This document shows, piece after piece, positions 17,231 through 25,692 of a stretch of DNA of 64,000 bases. The stretch's first letter is position 1. Each line of letters begins with the position of its first letter. The position numbers were made by a program, and so were the translations under genes. Where the stretch lies: positions 124,001-188,000 of the forward strand of contig NZ_JAWHTD010000001.1 in the NCBI RefSeq assembly GCF_032586235.1. Direction: 5' to 3'. A model generated the notes under the pieces. The model was not told where the DNA came from. It saw only the letters and a list, made by a program, of their open reading frames with translations, and ran no database searches. Source of the DNA: Aestuariicoccus sp032586235. GTDB lineage: Bacteria > Pseudomonadota > Alphaproteobacteria > Rhodobacterales > Rhodobacteraceae.

Positions 17231-17264
17231 GAGCGCCCGAAGATCACTTCGGGCGCTCGTTGTT
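17231..17264. terminator. Bidirectional hairpin terminator between tcuB and the ABC ATPase gene
   Basis: GAGCGCCCGAAG (17231-17242) and CTTCGGGCGCTC (17247-17258) form a perfect 12-bp stem with an ATCA loop. The stem is followed by GTTGTTTT on the plus strand and preceded by an A-run (GAAAA), which gives a T-run on the minus strand. It sits between two convergent genes and can serve both. Confidence 0.85.
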
Positions 17265-17281
17265 TTCGTCGGGTTGGCGGG

Positions 17282-18379
17282 TCAGTTCAGCCGCAGCCCG
17301 GTGTCCGGGGCGAAATACGACACCTTGCCCAGATCGAAGGCCAGTTTCAGCGGCTTGCCGGGCTGCGCCGTGGTCTCGGAGTGCAGACGGGCGGTGACAT
17401 GCTTGCCGCCCAGCTGCATCACCGCGAAGGTGTCGGCCCCCGCCGGTTCGACGATGTCGATCAGGCATTCGGCCTCTTGCGCGTCGCTGCCCGTGCGCAT
17501 CGTCGGATCGGCGATGTCTTCGGGGCGCACGCCCAGGATCACGTCCTCGGGCAGGTCGTGGTTGCGGGTGTCGGTCAGCACGATCGGCGCGCCGTCCTTG
17601 CGGGCGATCTCGATATGGGTGCCGCCGCCGTTCGCCCGGGCCTTGGCCGGGATCAGGTTCATCGCCGGGCTGCCCATGAAATCCGCCACGAAGAGGTTGG
17701 CCGGACGGTTGTAGATTTCCGACGGCGACCCGATCTGCTGGATCACCCCGCCCTTCATCACGACGATCTTGGTGGCCAGCGTCATCGCCTCGATCTGGTC
17801 GTGGGTCACATAGACCATCGACGCGCCCAGATTGTGGTGCAGGGCCTTGATCTCGGTCCGCATCTCGACCCGCAGCTTGGCGTCCAGGTTCGACAGCGGT
17901 TCGTCGAAGAGGAAGAGCTTGGGATCGCGCACCAGCGCCCGGCCCATCGCCACCCGCTGACGCTGGCCGCCCGACAGCTGGCCGGGACGGCGGTTCAGCA
18001 GCGGCTCGATCTGCAGCTGCTGGGCCACCTGCGCCAGCTTGCGGTCCTGCGTCGCCTGATCCACCCCGCGCACCTTCATGCCGAAGGTGATGTTCTTGGC
18101 CACCGACATGGTCGGGTAAAGCGCGTAGGACTGGAACACCATGGCGATGTCGCGGTCCTTGGGGCTGACGTTGGTCATGTCCTGCCCGCCGATGAAGAGC
18201 GACCCGCCGGTGATCGGCTCTAGCCCGGCAATGCAGTTGAGCAGCGTGGACTTGCCGCAGCCCGAGGGCCCGACCAGCACCAGAAAGTCGCCCGGTTCGA
18301 TCGACACGTTGATGTCTTTGAGGATCTCGACGGGTCCGTAGTTCTTGTAGAGGTTCTTGATTTCAAGGATCGGAGCCAT
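17282..18379 (-). CDS. ugpC: Sugar ABC transporter ATP-binding protein (UgpC/MalK type)
   Basis: The 365-residue ATPase has Walker A GPSGCGKST (about 36-44), the signature LSGGQRQRVAMGRAL, Walker B LFLFDEPLSNLD and the switch His in VTHDQIEAMTL. A C-terminal TOBE/OB domain (VILGVRPEDI) follows, as in MalK/UgpC. It powers the importer formed with the two permeases and binding protein upstream. The ATG at 18379 was chosen because it begins the standard MAPILEIKNLYKNYG start and lies just downstream of the permease stop. The last gene of this operon, it ends at the hairpin at 17231-17258. Confidence 0.9.
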   Translation of the reverse strand: MAPILEIKNLYKNYGPVEILKDINVSIEPGDFLVLVGPSGCGKSTLLNCIAGLEPITGGSLFIGGQDMTNVSPKDRDIAMVFQSYALYPTMSVAKNITFGMKVRGVDQATQDRKLAQVAQQLQIEPLLNRRPGQLSGGQRQRVAMGRALVRDPKLFLFDEPLSNLDAKLRVEMRTEIKALHHNLGASMVYVTHDQIEAMTLATKIVVMKGGVIQQIGSPSEIYNRPANLFVADFMGSPAMNLIPAKARANGGGTHIEIARKDGAPIVLTDTRNHDLPEDVILGVRPEDIADPTMRTGSDAQEAECLIDIVEPAGADTFAVMQLGGKHVTARLHSETTAQPGKPLKLAFDLGKVSYFAPDTGLRLN

Positions 18380-18384
18380 GGGAT

Positions 18385-19278
18385 TTATCCTTTCACGGAT
18401 CCAGCGGTCAGACCGCGGATGAAGTATTTGCCGGCGACGACGTAGACCAGAAGGGTGGGCAGCGCAGCGATGATCGCGGCGGCCATGTCGACGTTGTATT
18501 CCTTCACGCCGGTGGTCGAATTGACGATGTTGTTCAGGGCCACGGTGACCGGTTGTGTGCCGGCCTCGCTGAACGACACACCGAAGAGGAAGTCGTTCCA
18601 GATCTGGGTGAACTGCCAGATGACCGCGACAACGATGATCGGCAGCGACAGCGGCAGGAAGATCGACCAGAAGATCCGGAAGAAGCCCGCGCCGTCCACC
18701 TTGGCCGCCTTCGTCAGCTCGGCCGGAATACTGACATAGTAGTTGCGGAAGAAGAGCGTCGTGAACCCGAGCCCGTAGATCACGTGCACGAAGATCAGAC
18801 CGGGAATGGTCCCCGCGATGCCCATGATCCCCAGCACCCGCGCCATCGGAAGCAGCACCACCTGGAAGGGGATGAAGCAGCCGAACAGCATCAGCGAGAA
18901 GAGGATGTTGGCCCCGCGAAAGCGCCATTGCGCCACCACATAGCCGTTCATCGCCCCCAGCAGGGTCGAGATGGCCACCGCCGGAATGGCGATCAGCACC
19001 GAGTTCCAGAAGTAGGGCCGCACGCCTTCGCACTGAATGCCGGTGCAGGCGCCCGACCAGGCGGTGCGCCAGGCGTCGAATGTGACCTCGCGCGGCAGCG
19101 CGATCAGGTCGCCGGTGCGGATCTCTTCGAGGCTTTTCAGCGACGTCGTGACCATCACGAAGAGCGGCATCAGGTAGAACAGCGCGAAGAGGACGAGGGT
19201 GATGTAAAGCAGCCAGCGCAGGGCGATCTTGCCGATCTGGCTGTTGCTCTTGGCGGATGTCATCGAAAGATCAGTCAT
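18385..19278 (-). CDS. gtsC: Sugar ABC transporter permease, MalG-like
   Basis: The 297-residue inner-membrane protein has six TM helices and the permease EAA loop (ELTKAAKVDGAGFFRIFWSIFLPLSLP) that contacts the ATPase. An unusual periplasmic stretch near residues 75-85 carries two cysteines (GACTGIQCEG), also known from glucose-type (Gts) permeases. It overlaps the upstream permease gene by 8 bases. Together they form the membrane channel of a CUT1-type importer. The Gts assignment follows from the binding protein and the adjacent two-component system. Confidence 0.85.
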   Translation of the reverse strand: MTDLSMTSAKSNSQIGKIALRWLLYITLVLFALFYLMPLFVMVTTSLKSLEEIRTGDLIALPREVTFDAWRTAWSGACTGIQCEGVRPYFWNSVLIAIPAVAISTLLGAMNGYVVAQWRFRGANILFSLMLFGCFIPFQVVLLPMARVLGIMGIAGTIPGLIFVHVIYGLGFTTLFFRNYYVSIPAELTKAAKVDGAGFFRIFWSIFLPLSLPIIVVAVIWQFTQIWNDFLFGVSFSEAGTQPVTVALNNIVNSTTGVKEYNVDMAAAIIAALPTLLVYVVAGKYFIRGLTAGSVKG

Positions 19279-20143
19279 CTTGGGTCCTCAGCTCGGAATA
19301 GAGGTACGGGACGACGATGGTGAAGACGACCAGCATCATGATCATGGCCGAACTGGCCGCCTGACCGATGTCCCCGCGTGAGAACGCCATGGCGTACATA
19401 TACGTGGCGGGCAGGTCGGTGGCATAGCCGGGGCCGCCGCCGGTCAGCGCGATCACCAGGTCGAAGCTCTTGATGGCGAGGTGCGCCAGCACGATGAAGG
19501 CCGACAGAAAGATCGGGGCCATCGACGGGATGATGATGGCGGTATAGACGCGCCAGGTGGGAATGCCGTCGACCTGCGCGGCCTTGATGATCTCGCCATC
19601 GACCGACCGCAGACCGGCCAGGAACAGCGCCATAACAAAGCCCGAACTTTGCCAGATGGCAGCGATGACGATGGTGTAGATCGCCATGTCGGGGTTCACC
19701 AGCCAGTCGAAGGTGAAGGTCTCGAACCCCCAGCCGCGGACCATGGCCTCGATCCCCAGACCGGGGTTCAGGATCCATTTCCACGCGGTGCCGGTCACGA
19801 TCATCGACAGCGCCATGGGGTAAAGATAGATCGTGCGGATCGCGCCTTCGGTGCGGATGTTCTGATCGAGAAGGATCGCCAGGATCAGCCCGAGGATCAT
19901 CGCGATCACGATAAACAGAATGCCAAAGATAAAGAGGTTGTTGATTGCCGTGTCCCAGCGCGGCGACGCGAAGAGACGTTCGTATTGGATAAAGCCCTCG
20001 ATTTCGTATTTCGGCAGCAGCCGCGACCGCGTCATCGATACCCAGGCCGTCCAGGCGATAAAGCCGTAGACGAAGACCAGAACTGCGATGAACGAGGGGG
20101 CCAGTACCAATTTGGGCGTGTTTTCTTCAAGCCACTTGGTCAT
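19271..20143 (-). CDS. gtsB: Sugar ABC transporter permease, MalF-like
   Basis: The 290-residue permease starts MTKWLEENTPKLVLAPSF and has six TM helices with an EAA-type loop (EIIKAAQVDGIPTWRVYTAIIIPSM) before the last two. It pairs with the MalG-like permease. The ATG at 20143 was preferred to an upstream in-frame start because GGGACAAATCC precedes it and the shorter start matches the family. A 30-base stem-loop separates this gene from the upstream binding-protein gene. Confidence 0.85.
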   Translation of the reverse strand: MTKWLEENTPKLVLAPSFIAVLVFVYGFIAWTAWVSMTRSRLLPKYEIEGFIQYERLFASPRWDTAINNLFIFGILFIVIAMILGLILAILLDQNIRTEGAIRTIYLYPMALSMIVTGTAWKWILNPGLGIEAMVRGWGFETFTFDWLVNPDMAIYTIVIAAIWQSSGFVMALFLAGLRSVDGEIIKAAQVDGIPTWRVYTAIIIPSMAPIFLSAFIVLAHLAIKSFDLVIALTGGGPGYATDLPATYMYAMAFSRGDIGQAASSAMIMMLVVFTIVVPYLYSELRTQDD

Positions 20144-20165
20144 TGGATTTGTCCCTTTGGGGGTG

Positions 20166-20195
20166 GTCCCGCCCCTTGGGATCAAAGGGCGGGAC
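20166..20195 (-). terminator. Intra-operon stem-loop after the binding-protein gene
   Basis: GTCCCGCCC (20166-20174) and GGGCGGGAC (20187-20195) are perfect complements around a 12-base loop, directly after the binding-protein stop codon. Such stem-loops between malE-type and malF-type genes often stabilise the upstream message or attenuate transcription, giving excess binding protein. No long T-run follows, so it is probably not a full terminator. Confidence 0.6.
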
Positions 20196-20202
20196 AGGCC
20201 GG

Positions 20203-21447
20203 TTACATGCTGTTTGCGACGGCGTCTGCCAGCATCTTGACCGCGTCTGCCGACGACATGTCAGAGTTGAAATGCGCGGTCACGACATCGGTGATCGCGC
20301 CAGACTGCGCACCGCGCAGCGCCATGCCGTGGGCATAGCTGGGCAGCAGCGACCCGTTGGCCGAGCTTTCGTTCATGTCCTTGGCGGACAGGTGCGCGCA
20401 GCTGTCGAACTCGTCCAGCGACACGTCGGTGCGGGCCGGGATCGAACCCTTGTTAAGGTTGAACACCTTCTGGAAGTTCTGACCGACGATCAGTTCCGCC
20501 AGCAGGGCCTGGCCTTCCTGCTTGTCGTCGCCGTCAACGTCGAACATCGCAAAGCTGTCGACGTTGTAGAGGAAGCCGTCACCCGGGGTCGAGGCGCAGA
20601 GGAAGTCTTCGCCCGGGACCTTGCCCGCGGCCATGAATTCGCCCTTGGCCCAGTCGCCCATGATCTGGAACGCCGCTTCGCCGTTCATGACCATCGCGGT
20701 GGCGAGGTTCCAGTCGCGGCCCGAGAAGTTGTCGTCGACATAGCCGCGCATCTTGCGCATCTGGTCGAAGACCGCGACCATCCCGTCAGAGGTCAGCGTG
20801 TCGGTGTCCAGCTCGACAAAGGCCTTGTGGAAGCCGTCGGGGCCGAGGATGCCCAGAGCGACGGCCTCGAAGACGGTGGCGTCCTGCCAGGCCTGGCCGC
20901 CATGCGCCAGCGGGATCACGCCCGCCGCCTGCAGCTTTTCGGCCGCCGCGTTGAACTCGTCCCAGGTGGTGGGCATTTCGATGCCGTTGGCCTCGAGAAC
21001 GTCGGCATTTGCCCAGATCCAGTCGACGCGGTGCACGTTGACCGGCGCGGCGCACCAGGTGCCCTCGCACTTCATGTGACCGGCGATCGAGGCGGGCAGA
21101 ACGTCGGCCCAGCCCTGTGCCTCGGCCACGGCCGAGATATCGGCCAGAACGCCTTCTTCGTACCATTCCTGGATCGCCGGGCCTTTCAGCTGAACGGCGG
21201 TGGGCGCGTTGCCCGACAGAACGCGTGCGCGCAGAGCGGTCATCGCGGCGTCGCCGCCGCCGCCCGCGACGGGCATGTCTGTCCACTCACCGCCCTTGGC
21301 GGCGAATTCTTCCTGCAGCACGGCGACCGACTTGGCTTCGCCGCCCGAGGTCCACCAATGCAGGACTTCGGCCTGCGGGTTGGCGATGGCCGCGGTGGAT
21401 GCGACCAGTGCGATACCGGACACAGCGCTGAGAATGTAGGATTTCAT
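20203..21447 (-). CDS. gtsA: Glucose/mannose-type ABC transporter substrate-binding protein
   Basis: The 414-residue protein has a signal peptide (MKSYILSAVSGIALVASTAAIA, cleavage near residue 22). The mature protein opens with EVLHWWTSGGEAKSVAVLQEEF, the N-terminus characteristic of GtsA glucose-binding proteins of Pseudomonas and relatives. Several tryptophans (HWW, WADV, WIWAN) are consistent with sugar stacking. First gene of the operon, it is divergent from a two-component system, as in the Pseudomonas gts/gltR/gtrS arrangement. The ATG at 21447 is preceded by GGGAGGGAAC. Substrate: probably glucose or a related hexose. Confidence 0.82.
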   Translation of the reverse strand: MKSYILSAVSGIALVASTAAIANPQAEVLHWWTSGGEAKSVAVLQEEFAAKGGEWTDMPVAGGGGDAAMTALRARVLSGNAPTAVQLKGPAIQEWYEEGVLADISAVAEAQGWADVLPASIAGHMKCEGTWCAAPVNVHRVDWIWANADVLEANGIEMPTTWDEFNAAAEKLQAAGVIPLAHGGQAWQDATVFEAVALGILGPDGFHKAFVELDTDTLTSDGMVAVFDQMRKMRGYVDDNFSGRDWNLATAMVMNGEAAFQIMGDWAKGEFMAAGKVPGEDFLCASTPGDGFLYNVDSFAMFDVDGDDKQEGQALLAELIVGQNFQKVFNLNKGSIPARTDVSLDEFDSCAHLSAKDMNESSANGSLLPSYAHGMALRGAQSGAITDVVTAHFNSDMSSADAVKMLADAVANSM

Positions 21448-21584
21448 CTTGGTTCCCTCCCAAAGATAGTAAATACGGGCCCTTTTACGGGCTTCGGTAG
21501 CGCAATCATGGCGGATCGCCCCGGCGCCATGCAATTGAGACATGGCCGGTTCCCGGGCTGGTCATGCAAATAATCGGGCGGTTC

Positions 21585-21629
21585 GTTACAGGTTGTTACG
21601 TTGCCCCCGATTTTGTTGCATGGTGTTAC
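21585..21629 (+). promoter_or_regulatory. Phased GTTAC direct repeats, candidate OmpR-type response regulator site
   Basis: GTTAC occurs at 21585-21589, 21595-21599 and 21625-21629, with related GTTGC at 21600-21604 and 21615-21619. Most lie at multiples of 10 bases, the spacing that puts OmpR/PhoB-type winged helices on one DNA face. The block sits in the 234-base gap between gtsA and the response regulator, suggesting autoregulation and control of the importer. Confidence 0.6.
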
Positions 21630-21681
21630 CGATCCGGGTCCGGCATGCATGCACGGGGGCCGCGGTGCAGGAGGGTGACAG

Positions 21682-22419
21682 GTGGCGATTCCCAGAATTC
21701 TGGTGGTCGATGACGACCCCGAGATGCGCGAGATGATGACCCAATTCCTGCGGCGGAACGGCACCATCGCGCTGCCCGCCGCGACCGAGGCCGAGGTCCG
21801 CAAACATCTCGGCGGCGGGCGGGTCGACCTGATCCTGCTGGACGTCATGCTGGGCGACGAGAACGGGCTGGAGATCTGCGGCCGCCTGCGGCACGAGCAG
21901 GACGTGCCGATCATCATGGTCTCGGCTTTGTCGGCCGATCACCAGCGCATGGCGGGCTACGAGGTGGGGGCCGACGATTACGTGGCCAAGCCCTTCAACC
22001 CCGATCTGCTGCTGGCGCGGGTCAAGGCGGTGCTGTCGCGCGCGCGGCGGTCGTCGTCGCTGGTGCACCGGCGGAACACCAAGACCTTTCACTTCGCCGG
22101 CTGGACCTATGACGCCAAGCGCGACGAGGCGCTGTCGCCCGCGGGCGTGCAGGTCGCCCTGTCGCGGCGCGAGACGGCGCTCTTGCGGGCGCTGCTGGCC
22201 AATCCGCACATCCCGCTCACCCGCGAAGAGATCGCCGCGGCGCTCGACGTGACCGGCGACACCAAGCAGACCGCCGACGCGCTGGGCCGCGCCATCGACG
22301 TGCTGGTTGGGCGGCTGCGGTCCAAGATCGAACGGAACCCCAAGGATCCGCAGATCCTGCGCACCGAGCGGGGCGTGGGTTATGTCTTTGCGGTCGACGT
22401 GATGGCGCAGGACGCGTGA
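21682..22419 (+). CDS. OmpR-family response regulator, GltR-like
   Basis: The 245-residue protein has a receiver domain with acidic Asp10-Asp12, phospho-acceptor Asp54 in LILLDVMLGDENG and Lys in DDYVAKPFNPD. A winged-helix output domain follows (RETALLRALLANPHIPLTREEIAAAL, ending RTERGVGYVFAVDV). The start is GTG, supported by AGGAGGG about 8 bases upstream and by the fit of the receiver N-terminus. It is divergent from the glucose-type importer and overlaps its kinase gene by 4 bases (GTGA). A role in sugar-dependent activation of the importer is inferred from this layout and the known GltR/GtrS systems. Confidence 0.82.
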   Translation: MAIPRILVVDDDPEMREMMTQFLRRNGTIALPAATEAEVRKHLGGGRVDLILLDVMLGDENGLEICGRLRHEQDVPIIMVSALSADHQRMAGYEVGADDYVAKPFNPDLLLARVKAVLSRARRSSSLVHRRNTKTFHFAGWTYDAKRDEALSPAGVQVALSRRETALLRALLANPHIPLTREEIAAALDVTGDTKQTADALGRAIDVLVGRLRSKIERNPKDPQILRTERGVGYVFAVDVMAQDA

Positions 22420-23867
22420 TCGCCCGGCCCTTCAGCCTGCGCGCCATCGGCACGCTCTTCGTTGCCGCGGCCTTTCTGACGGGCGTGCTGGCGACCTGGA
22501 TGTGGATGCAGTCAAACGCCGGCTGGCGCGCGCATGGCACTCAGGCCTTCGTGGCGGGTGTGACGACCTATAACGCCTTGCAGAACAACACGCTGCCCTC
22601 CGGCGACGTGGCGATCCTGCCGCTGTCCGATGCCGATCAGGCGCTGGCGCGCGCGGGCGCGTTCAACCGCATCGCCGCCGCGCCGCAGGCCGCGCGCCTC
22701 ACCACTGTGCCGATCCTCGCCGATGCCGAGAACATCGCCACAGGCGAGCCCCTGACGCTGGTAATCCTGTCGCCCGACCTGGTCTACCGCCTGTCGGCGC
22801 TGCCCATCCGCGACGGTCAGACCGCCGCCGAGACCACCGGCGAGGTCTTCCGCCTGCTGGCCTCTTATTGCAGCGACCCGGTTGTCATAGCGCGGATGGG
22901 CGACGCGCCCTGGGTGCGGATCGACGGCGGCGCCGTCTGGGGCTGCGCCGACGCCCCGTCCGACCAGCGTCTGATCGCGGCGATGGGGGCGGTCATCGCG
23001 CTGGCGATGCTGTTCACCGCGACCCTGAACACCTCGGCCGATTTCACCCATTTCGCCGATCAATTGCGCAGCCGCCGCCGGCTTGGCGGGCCGACCAGCT
23101 ACGACATCCCCGGCCCGCGCGAGCTGCAGGATATCGTCGCGGCCGTGAACAGTTATCTGGAGACCGAGCGCGCCCAGCTCGAAAGCCGGGCGGCGGTGCT
23201 TTCGGGGGTCAGCCACGATCTGGGCACGCCTGCCACGCGCCTGCGCCTGCGCACGGCGCTGATCCAGGACGCCGAGCTGCGCGAAAAGCTCGAGGCGGAC
23301 ATCGACAGCATGACCGGCATGATCGACAGCGTGCTGACCTACACCCGTGCCGAAATGAGCGCCGAGCCACCGCGCAAGCTGTCCCTGACCGCCCTGATCG
23401 ACGCCATCGTCGCCGATTACGAGGACATGGGACGCGACGTGACCCTGCGCGCGCCCCGGGACGTGATCGTGCATGGCGGCCGTTCGGTGTTTATGTCGCG
23501 GCAGGGTCAGACCGTGGTGGCTGGGGATCGCGACGTGATCGTCACCGGCAGGCCCATCGCGCTGCAGCGCGCGGTTACCAACCTGATCGACAACGCCCTG
23601 AAATACGGACGCCGCGCAACGGTTCAGCTGGAAACCGATTCCGACAGCGCGACCATCGTGGTCGAGGACGAAGGATCGGACAGTTCGGCGGCCGAGATCG
23701 AGGCGCTGATGGCCCCCTTCCGGCGCGGCGACAACACCGCGACCGTCGATGGCTACGGGCTTGGCCTGACCATCGTGGCCACCATCGCCCAGCTGCACGG
23801 CGGCGCACTTGCGTTCGAGGACGGCCCCACGGGCCTGCGCGTGCGGCTGACCATCCAGCGCGGATAG
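22416..23867 (+). CDS. Sensor histidine kinase, GtrS-like
   Basis: The 483-residue kinase has a TM segment at about 11-31, a roughly 150-residue periplasmic domain, a second TM at about 186-204, then HAMP-like, HisKA and HATPase_c regions. The acceptor is His267 in SGVSHDLGTPATRLRLR. The usual motif is SHDLRTPLTRLRLR, so a glycine replaces the conserved Arg. The N box VTNLIDNALKYG and G box YGLGLTIV are intact, so it should still bind ATP. The start codon is GTG, coupled to the response regulator stop. The periplasmic domain probably senses a sugar or the sugar-loaded binding protein. Confidence 0.8.
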   Translation: MIARPFSLRAIGTLFVAAAFLTGVLATWMWMQSNAGWRAHGTQAFVAGVTTYNALQNNTLPSGDVAILPLSDADQALARAGAFNRIAAAPQAARLTTVPILADAENIATGEPLTLVILSPDLVYRLSALPIRDGQTAAETTGEVFRLLASYCSDPVVIARMGDAPWVRIDGGAVWGCADAPSDQRLIAAMGAVIALAMLFTATLNTSADFTHFADQLRSRRRLGGPTSYDIPGPRELQDIVAAVNSYLETERAQLESRAAVLSGVSHDLGTPATRLRLRTALIQDAELREKLEADIDSMTGMIDSVLTYTRAEMSAEPPRKLSLTALIDAIVADYEDMGRDVTLRAPRDVIVHGGRSVFMSRQGQTVVAGDRDVIVTGRPIALQRAVTNLIDNALKYGRRATVQLETDSDSATIVVEDEGSDSSAAEIEALMAPFRRGDNTATVDGYGLGLTIVATIAQLHGGALAFEDGPTGLRVRLTIQRG

Positions 23868-24001
23868 CCGGGCCCGCCCCTTGGCAGGCCGCTCGCCGCG
23901 AGGTTGCGCGTCTTCCTTCGGACACAGAGGCGCGCGCGCGACGGCGCTTGTCCCCGCCAAGCCGGTTCGAGTCCCGCAAACGTCACTCAGGCATTGCTTT
24001 A

Positions 24002-24041
24002 AGGGAAATTCCCTCTAAGAATGCTCGCGTATAGGTATAAT
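24002..24041 (+). promoter_or_regulatory. Promoter with perfect -10 (TATAAT) and upstream palindrome for the tail-collar gene
   Basis: TATAAT at 24036-24041 lies in an AT-rich stretch just before a strong AAGGAG ribosome binding site and the ATG at 24065. No good -35 is present at the expected spacing. The short palindrome AGGGAAATTCCCT (24002-24014) could bind an activator or repressor. The AT-richness contrasts with all flanking DNA. Confidence 0.5.
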
Positions 24042-24064
24042 TTGTTCACTAAGGAGAGAGACTT

Positions 24065-24577
24065 ATGGAAGGTACTATCGGAACGATAATTTTGTTCGCG
24101 GGCAATTTTGCGCCAAGAAGCTGGGCATTCTGCGACGGGCAGTTGGTGTCAGTTGCGGAAAATTCGGCGCTGTTCAGCATCCTCGGAACAACCTACGGCG
24201 GTGACGGGCGGAACACTTTTGCGCTGCCCGATCTGCGCGGCTGTGTGCCGATCCACCCCGGCACCGGTCCGGGGCTGACGACGCGCCGTCTGGGCGAGCG
24301 TCTGGGGCAGGAAAACGTGACTCTGACGCTGGCGGAAATGCCCTCGCACAACCACTTTCCGCGCGCACAAAGCGGTGCAGGCAACGAACAGACGCCGATC
24401 AACGCCGTCAACGCGGACGAAGGCAACCAGACTTTCAACCTCTACAACAACGCCGCAAACGGCAATATGATGGCCACCACGGACACCGGCGGCAACCAGT
24501 CGCACAACAATATGCAGCCGAGCCTCGGCATCAACTACGTGATTTGCATGCAGGGCCTTTTCCCGTCGCGCAGCTGA
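24065..24577 (+). CDS. Tail-collar domain protein, microcystin-dependent protein (MdpB)-like
   Basis: The 170-residue protein starts with GTIILFAGNFAPRSWAFCDGQLVSVAENSALFSILGT and continues with TYGGDGRNTFALPDLRGCVPIHPG. This is the phage tail collar domain (PF07484) as found in MdpB-like bacterial proteins of 170-180 residues. The C-terminal half is rich in Asn, Gly and Gln and ends NNMQPSLGINYVICMQGLFPSRS, the usual family ending. No signal peptide is visible. The gene is single, with its own promoter and terminator, and is visibly less GC-rich than its neighbours, which suggests transfer. Such proteins are not proof of a prophage, and no other phage gene is here. Function is unknown. Confidence 0.85.
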   Translation: MEGTIGTIILFAGNFAPRSWAFCDGQLVSVAENSALFSILGTTYGGDGRNTFALPDLRGCVPIHPGTGPGLTTRRLGERLGQENVTLTLAEMPSHNHFPRAQSGAGNEQTPINAVNADEGNQTFNLYNNAANGNMMATTDTGGNQSHNNMQPSLGINYVICMQGLFPSRS

Positions 24578-24609
24578 TCCTGTGTCGGGGTTGTCCGGAC
24601 AGACAGGCA

Positions 24610-24642
24610 ACGGGGGGCGGCAGCGCCTCCCGTTTTCGTTTC
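24610..24642 (+). terminator. Rho-independent terminator after the tail-collar gene
   Basis: ACGGGGGGCG (24610-24619) pairs with CGCCTCCCGT (24624-24633) through one G-U wobble around a GCAG loop, followed by TTTCGTTT. It lies 32 bases after the stop codon, so the tail-collar gene is a single-gene transcript. Confidence 0.75.
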
Positions 24643-24723
24643 GACAGCCGCGCGCAGAGGCGCTAACGCTGACAGGGCCGGGCCCCGAGCCCGGCGTTAT
24701 CCTGGCCACCACAGGCACGCCGA

Positions 24724-25692
24724 ATGACCGATCATGGGGACTACACGTCGCTTTGGACCCTCAAGGGGCGCATCGACATACCGCTGCGTGACGCGCGGGG
24801 ACATGCGCTCAAGTTCCAGTTTCCAACGGTTCACCGGCTGGCCCCCGACCGCTGGCGGCTCTACCTCGCCGCGCGGGGCGAAGAGAATGTGGGCCGGATG
24901 GTCTTTGCCGATCTCGACCCGACGCGCGCCATGCGGGTTCTCGACTGCGGCGAGGTGATCGACAGCTCTGGCGCGGGGCAGGGCGATTACGACGCCGACG
25001 GGATCGGACCGTCCTGCGTCTTTCAGACCGACGCCGGCCTGACGATGGCGGCCACGGGCCTGAGGCTGAGGATGCCGGCCTACGACGCCGGGATCGGCTT
25101 TCTGCGCAGCGACGACGACGGGCGTAGCTGGCGCCGCTGCCCCGAGATCGCGCCGTTCTACGGCCCGTCGCCGCATCTCTTCGCCGTCGGCGCGGATATC
25201 CAGCGCATCGGCGGTCGCTATCACATGTGGTTCGCGCAGGGGGCCGGGTGGCGCGAGGACGTGAAACCCTACCCCGAACCGACCTACCAGATCGGTCATG
25301 CCACGTCAGACGACGGCACGGCCTGGGTCGCCGATCCGGCCCCGGCGATCGCCTTTGCCAGCCCTGAAGAGACTGGCATCACCCGGCCTTGTGTGCGCTT
25401 GGCGGCCGAGGGGTACGAGATGTGGTACTGCACCCGCCGCAAATACGACCCAAAGCGCCCCGAACTGCGTCGCTACCGCATCGGCTATGCCACCTCGTCC
25501 GATCTGGTGCACTGGCGGCGGCAGGACGCGGCGCATCGGTTCGCGCCGCCCCCCGCGCCGGGCGATTTCGACGGGCAGATGCAATGCTACCCTACGGTTG
25601 CCGCGACGCCCGGGCGGACGGTCATGTTCTACTGCGGCGATGGCTATGGACGCGGCGGCGTCGGCTATGCGGAACGGGTGACGGCGCGATGA
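24724..25692 (+). CDS. Glycosidase-like five-bladed beta-propeller protein
   Basis: The 322-residue protein has repeated propeller-type blades: FQFPTVHRLAPDRWRLYLAAR, GIGPSCVFQTDAGLTM, RIGGRYHMWFAQG and GYATSSDLVHWRRQD. Each has the aromatic/Asp pattern seen in GH32/GH43/GH130-type glycosidase-like proteins. Acidic residues suited to catalysis are present (DADGIGPS, ETGITRP) but the exact family cannot be fixed by eye. No signal peptide is visible, so it should act in the cytoplasm, possibly on a nucleotide-sugar or glycan intermediate. It overlaps the following sulfotransferase-like gene by ATGA, so the two probably work together. Confidence 0.65.
   Translation: MTDHGDYTSLWTLKGRIDIPLRDARGHALKFQFPTVHRLAPDRWRLYLAARGEENVGRMVFADLDPTRAMRVLDCGEVIDSSGAGQGDYDADGIGPSCVFQTDAGLTMAATGLRLRMPAYDAGIGFLRSDDDGRSWRRCPEIAPFYGPSPHLFAVGADIQRIGGRYHMWFAQGAGWREDVKPYPEPTYQIGHATSDDGTAWVADPAPAIAFASPEETGITRPCVRLAAEGYEMWYCTRRKYDPKRPELRRYRIGYATSSDLVHWRRQDAAHRFAPPPAPGDFDGQMQCYPTVAATPGRTVMFYCGDGYGRGGVGYAERVTAR

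Noticed and set aside
23960..23995. tRNA-like 3' end (GGTTCGAGTCC with flanking stem) after the kinase gene
   Set aside because: The T-arm has a mismatch, no matching acceptor 5' strand or anticodon arm lies upstream and no CCA is present. It could be a tRNA remnant or chance.
24065..24577. Prophage remnant suggested by tail-collar domain
   Set aside because: No capsid, portal, terminase, integrase or other tail genes are nearby; MdpB-like proteins occur alone in many bacteria.
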